Part shown: piece by piece, positions 60,427 through 64,000 of the stretch
Numbering within the stretch: the stretch's first letter is position 1
Layout of the letters: the number at the start of each line of letters is the position of its first letter
NCBI RefSeq assembly: GCF_009725165.1
Contig: NZ_WNZW01000001.1
Location: 62,001 to 126,000, forward strand
DNA: 64,000 bases
Direction of reading: 5' to 3'
From: Paenibacillus woosongensis
Lineage (GTDB): Bacteria; Bacillota; Bacilli; Paenibacillales; Paenibacillaceae
Notes under the pieces: generated by a model
What the model was told of the DNA's origin: nothing
Database searches by the model: none
Seen by the model: the letters and a program-made list of their open reading frames with translations, nothing else
Position numbers and translations under genes: made by a program

Positions 60427-60515
60427 CTTCTCTCTCCACATTTTATTGTAAAGCGGGAAACGCCTTCTGCCTCCACTGTACCATCAAAACCCAAATCATT
60501 TCCAGAAGTGACAGA

Positions 60516-60556
60516 AAACAAAACCTCCAGAAGTCACTCTTCGTGATTCTGGAGGC
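60516..60556 (-). terminator. Terminator of the NRPS-mbtH unit
   Basis: CCTCCAGAA (60524-60532) and TTCTGGAGG (60547-60555) with TCAC/GTGA inside; TTTTGTTTT follows on the minus strand. Confidence 0.85.
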
Positions 60557-60626
60557 TATAGCACGGAGCGATCCGTTATTACGCAGTCTTAAAGATGTGC
60601 GCAGGAGATCTCCTTAGAATTTTTCG

Positions 60627-60860
60627 TTATCGGCCGGTCTCATTATAATACATCTGCGGTACCGCGTTTTGCAGTGAAAGGGGGCGCATATCCTTCCACC
60701 TTGCTTCGATATAATCGAGGCAAACACCGCGCGAGCTTTCGCCAAGAGCCACCTTCCAGCCTCCGGGCACCTGAATGAACGCCGGCCAAAGCGAATATTG
60801 CCCCTCATCGTTCACGAGCACCATAAATACGCCGTCTGTATGTTCAAATGGATTTGCCAT
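60627..60860 (-). CDS. MbtH-like NRPS accessory protein
   Basis: 77 residues with the complete MbtH signature: [57 protein letters not shown]. MbtH proteins bind adenylation domains and keep them soluble and active. AAGGAGGGATATAAAG precedes the ATG. It lies 40 bp behind the NRPS gene and will act on that protein. The dhb operon of B. subtilis has the same gene order. Confidence 0.94.
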   Translation of the reverse strand: MANPFEHTDGVFMVLVNDEGQYSLWPAFIQVPGGWKVALGESSRGVCLDYIEARWKDMRPLSLQNAVPQMYYNETGR

Positions 60861-60900
60861 CTTTATATCCCTCCTTGTTCCTGTATGCTTGCTTCCGCCC

Positions 60901-63900
60901 TTATCTGACCTGCAGCTTCGCCAGCAATACCTGGCCGATCTCCGCCAGCGGTCCCGGCTGGCACAAGTCCTTATGGCGGCAAGCGATGTCATGCCTTTCA
61001 ATCTGTCCTCCGATATATGGAGCCCACATTTCCGGTTCAATCGGGTCGAACCATTCCGGGATGATGGTCGAGTGGAAGAACAGCAGGTCTCCCTCGTATT
61101 TTTCGGGAACGAAGGCGCTTAGTAGGCGCACCGAATTTTCGTACGTATTTTTCAAATTTAAAATAATTTCCTCGTCCAGGCTGGCCAGAGCACTGCCGTC
61201 GCTGCGCAAAATCTCGATCGCCCGCGCAATATCCAGCGGACCGTCCTTGATCGAGTCGGGATCATAGCCGCCTAAAGCAAGCAGCGCAATCAACGCCTCG
61301 TCCTCGCTGGCCTCGCCGCGCAGCGGCAAATAATGGCTTGGAAAAGCATCGAGCATGGCCAGGAACGCTACTTCCTCCCCCTCGTGCTGCAGCTGTACCG
61401 CCATCGCCTGTGCGACATTTCCGCCAAACGACCAGCCCAACAGACGATACGGCCCGTGCGGCTGAACGGTACGGATCTGAGCGATATAATCGGCCGTCAT
61501 TTCCTCCAGCGTTCCAGGATACTGATCTGCCTCAGCAATGCCCCGCGCCTGCAAGCCATAAATCGGATAATCCATGCCGAGATGCTTCATCAGACCCGCA
61601 TAACACCAGCTTAGCCCGCCTGCCGGATGCACGCAGAACAACGGGATTTCCTTGCCCTCCGTGCGAAGCGGCAGCAGCACCGAAAGCGCGCTTTGTCCCT
61701 GATCCGAGTACAGCTTCTCCCCAAGGCCCGCCACGGTCGGAGCCTCGAACAGCAGGCCGATGCCAAGCTCCCGGCCCATCGTTTCACGAATTCGGCTCAT
61801 GAGGCGCACGGCCAGCAGCGAATGTCCGCCAAGCTCGAAGAATCCGTCGTCGATGCTGACGCGCGGCAGGCCAAGCACCTCGGCGAATAAGTCGCACAGC
61901 ACTTCTTCCTGCGGAGTTCTCGGCCCCCTGCCTTCCGGAGACAAGGTATACTCCGGTGCGGGCAGCGCCTTGCGATCCAGCTTGCCGTTCGGCGTAAGCG
62001 GCAGCGAATCCAAATGGATGATCGCCGACGGCACCATATACTCCGGCAGGCTGGAAGCTGCGTAGCGGCGCAGATCAGCCAGCATAAGCTCTGCTCCTGG
62101 GCCGGGCACGATATAGGCTGCGAGCCGCTTGTCTCCCGGCTGGTCTTCCCGGGCGATGACCGCCGCTTGCTCCACGCCGGGATAGCTGGCGAGCACCGCC
62201 TCGATTTCACCCAATTCGATGCGGAAACCGCGAATTTTCACCTGCTGGTCTCCGCGGCCCAAATAATCGAGCGAGCCGTCCGGCAGCCGCTTGGCCAGAT
62301 CTCCAGTCCGATACATGCGGGTACCCGGCGGTCCGTATGGATCGGCGATGAAACGCTCCGCCGTCAGATCCGGCCGTCCCCAATAGCCTTGAGCTAGTCC
62401 AGCGCCAGCTACGTACATCTCCCCAATGACGCCAGGCGGCACCGGCTGAAGGGATGAATCCAGCACATAGACCCGCAAATCCGGGATCGGGCGGCCGATC
62501 AGGCTGCTCCCTCCCTGGGATGCACTGTTTTTGTCCAGTTCAAGATAGCTGACATGCACGGTTGTCTCCGTGATGCCGTACATGTTGATCAGCTTGGGCG
62601 CATCGTCCGGATGACGCTCATACCAATCCTTCAGGCGGCCCAGCTCCAACGCCTCTCCTCCGAAAATCACATACCGCAGTGCAAGCTCCTGCCCCAGTTC
62701 CGCATTCTCCCGATCCGCCTGCATGAAGGCATAGAAGGCCGACGGCGTCTGATTGAGCACAGTTACCTGCTCCTCGGCCAGCAGCTGCAGAAATTCCGCA
62801 GGCGAACGGCTGATTTCATATGGCACGACGACGAGACGGCCGCCATAGAGCAGTGCTCCCCACAGTTCCCATACGGAGAAATCGAAAGCGTAGGAGTGGA
62901 ATAGCGTCCAGACATCATCCGCACTGAAATGGAACCAGGAGTCAGTAGCCGCAAATAACCGGATGACATTGTGATGTGGAATAACCACGCCCTTCGGCTT
63001 ACCCGTCGAGCCCGAGGTATATATCATATAGGCCGGACTTATCGGGGTTACGAGACCGCTCCGTTCATCCTCGCGCGGGTTACGCTCGGAGCTGTCCCGA
63101 AGCCGCTGCTCCACAGCCGAATCGTCAAGCACGATCTTCGGTGTAAGCAGCGTATTCGGCATTTGGCCCGCTGCCTGTTCGTTCGTAATCATATACACCG
63201 GCTTCGCATCCTCGACCATCCACTCCAGCCGCTCAGCCGGGTAGTCGGGATCGAGGGGGAGGTAAGCCGCGCCGGCCTTGAGGACAGCCAGTAAGCTTAT
63301 GACCAGCTCCAGGGAGCGCGGCAGGGCAAGCGCCACCGTTTGGCCGGCGGCCACACCGCCCCCGATCAGCACGTGGGCCAGGCGGTTTGCCGCGGCATTC
63401 AGCTGAGCGTAGCTTAGGCTCTCGCCCTCGCAAAACGCTGCAACCGCATCCGGCAATTTGGCCGCCTGCGCCTCGAACAGCGCGAACAGACTGGCTTCGG
63501 GCGAAACCTCCATACTGCCGCAGGGGTGCTCTGAAGCTGTTCCCTGAGCGGCGGCAAGGCTAGTCGTTTCGCTGACCGTTCCGCGTGCATCCATCAGAAA
63601 GGCCTGGCGCTCCGCCGGGGTCAGAATATCCGCGTTTGCAATTGGCTGCTCCGGATTTTGTGCTAACGCCTCGAGCACCTGTACATATCTATAGGTAAAG
63701 GCCTCTGCCGTAGACGGCTCGTATAAATCTTTGCTGTATTCCAGCAAGCCGCTTAGTCCGCCTGGGCTGCCATCTGCGCCGCGCCGTTCATTCAGCTCCA
63801 CCGTCAGGTCGAACTTCGCCGTGCCGGAGCTAACCATCTTCAGGGATGTGACCGCATCCGGGAACTGAAGCGGCGCTTCCAGTTCATTTTGCAGCACCAG

Positions 63901-64000
63901 CATGATTTGAAACAACGGATGCCGTGCGCGTGAGCGTGCCGGATTCAGCACCTCCACCAGCCGTTCGAACGGCAAGTCCTGGTGCTCATAAGCGGCCAGA
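60901..64000 (-). CDS. dhbF: Terminal NRPS module (C end-A-T-TE), threonine-activating, probable dhbF; partial
   Basis: About 1033 codons are in the window; the N-terminal part lies off the right edge. The piece starts at the end of a condensation domain ([20 protein letters not shown]). The adenylation domain has A3 [11 protein letters not shown] and A5 [14 protein letters not shown]; aligning [30 protein letters not shown] and [11 protein letters not shown] to GrsA gives pocket residues D-F-W-N-I-G-M-V-H-K, the known Thr code. The carrier motif is [11 protein letters not shown] and the thioesterase has GWSFGG. A Thr-specific last module with TE plus a following MbtH gene is the layout of DhbF in bacillibactin synthesis. 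Another Thr-ending peptide is possible. Confidence 0.85.
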   Translation of the reverse strand, partial: LAAYEHQDLPFERLVEVLNPARSRARHPLFQIMLVLQNELEAPLQFPDAVTSLKMVSSGTAKFDLTVELNERRGADGSPGGLSGLLEYSKDLYEPSTAEAFTYRYVQVLEALAQNPEQPIANADILTPAERQAFLMDARGTVSETTSLAAAQGTASEHPCGSMEVSPEASLFALFEAQAAKLPDAVAAFCEGESLSYAQLNAAANRLAHVLIGGGVAAGQTVALALPRSLELVISLLAVLKAGAAYLPLDPDYPAERLEWMVEDAKPVYMITNEQAAGQMPNTLLTPKIVLDDSAVEQRLRDSSERNPREDERSGLVTPISPAYMIYTSGSTGKPKGVVIPHHNVIRLFAATDSWFHFSADDVWTLFHSYAFDFSVWELWGALLYGGRLVVVPYEISRSPAEFLQLLAEEQVTVLNQTPSAFYAFMQADRENAELGQELALRYVIFGGEALELGRLKDWYERHPDDAPKLINMYGITETTVHVSYLELDKNSASQGGSSLIGRPIPDLRVYVLDSSLQPVPPGVIGEMYVAGAGLAQGYWGRPDLTAERFIADPYGPPGTRMYRTGDLAKRLPDGSLDYLGRGDQQVKIRGFRIELGEIEAVLASYPGVEQAAVIAREDQPGDKRLAAYIVPGPGAELMLADLRRYAASSLPEYMVPSAIIHLDSLPLTPNGKLDRKALPAPEYTLSPEGRGPRTPQEEVLCDLFAEVLGLPRVSIDDGFFELGGHSLLAVRLMSRIRETMGRELGIGLLFEAPTVAGLGEKLYSDQGQSALSVLLPLRTEGKEIPLFCVHPAGGLSWCYAGLMKHLGMDYPIYGLQARGIAEADQYPGTLEEMTADYIAQIRTVQPHGPYRLLGWSFGGNVAQAMAVQLQHEGEEVAFLAMLDAFPSHYLPLRGEASEDEALIALLALGGYDPDSIKDGPLDIARAIEILRSDGSALASLDEEIILNLKNTYENSVRLLSAFVPEKYEGDLLFFHSTIIPEWFDPIEPEMWAPYIGGQIERHDIACRHKDLCQPGPLAEIGQVLLAKLQVR

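Noticed and set aside
1-64000. CRISPR arrays, tRNA/rRNA genes, insertion sequences, prophage
   Set aside because: No spaced direct repeats, no tRNA-like cloverleaf or rRNA sequence, no transposase or integrase-like protein was found on either strand.

Overview
The window looks like chromosomal DNA of a Paenibacillus-type bacterium (Bacillota, Paenibacillaceae). I infer this from strong AGGAGG-type ribosome binding sites with frequent TTG/GTG starts, CcpA (cre)-like sites, a Bacillus-type BirA operator, an lpl-type sugar ABC system with a membrane-anchored AraC regulator, a YHYH plus stalk-domain secreted protein, and a bacillibactin-type NRPS module with an MbtH gene. No tRNA, rRNA, insertion sequence, phage gene or CRISPR array was seen.

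Layout. 0-8.5 kb: the start-side fragment of a 6-phosphogluconolactonase-like beta-propeller, a stand-alone LytTR protein behind a cre site, an aldose epimerase/MFS pair, a membrane J-like protein, and a LacI regulator followed by a GH94 cellobiose phosphorylase, both preceded by the same 14-bp operator. 8.6-12.6 kb: an operon YheO-type regulator, PatB/MalY C-S lyase, NhaC antiporter, RidA, with palindromic repeats at its promoter. 12.7-17.4 kb: a sensorless MCP, a GH36 alpha-galactosidase and a DUF4349 lipoprotein. 17.6-22.0 kb: a nucleoside/ribose operon (LacI regulator, ribokinase, nucleoside hydrolase, DcuC-type carrier). 22-30.4 kb: ABC exporter, AraC remnant, amidase with a 30-codon leader gene, SDR, BirA-controlled bioB, GNAT, VOC. 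30.5-33.3 kb: a visibly AT-rich patch with two tandem orphan solute-binding lipoproteins and a 44-residue membrane peptide. 33.5-42.1 kb: alarmone synthetase, PAP2, RodA-like, lipoprotein, two-component system, second RidA, YHYH protein, VOC, unknown, purC.

42.2-58.6 kb is a polysaccharide-use locus: two paralogous binding lipoproteins around one permease pair, a membrane AraC regulator, a GH88 unsaturated uronyl hydrolase, a large secreted right-handed beta-helix protein with a C-terminal discoidin domain, then a divergently oriented PL11 rhamnogalacturonan lyase and a leaderless M6 metallopeptidase. The logic is extracellular lyase cleavage, oligosaccharide import, and intracellular removal of the unsaturated uronic acid. 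No ATPase is present; lpl-type systems usually use a shared MsmX-like ATPase encoded elsewhere.

58.6-64 kb: a decayed MerR/TipA regulator, an arylamine N-acetyltransferase, a membrane protein, MbtH, and the last module of an NRPS (C end-A-T-TE). Its adenylation pocket reads D-F-W-N-I-G-M-V-H-K, the classical threonine code; together with the terminal TE and adjacent MbtH this points to dhbF (bacillibactin). The NRPS runs off the right edge.
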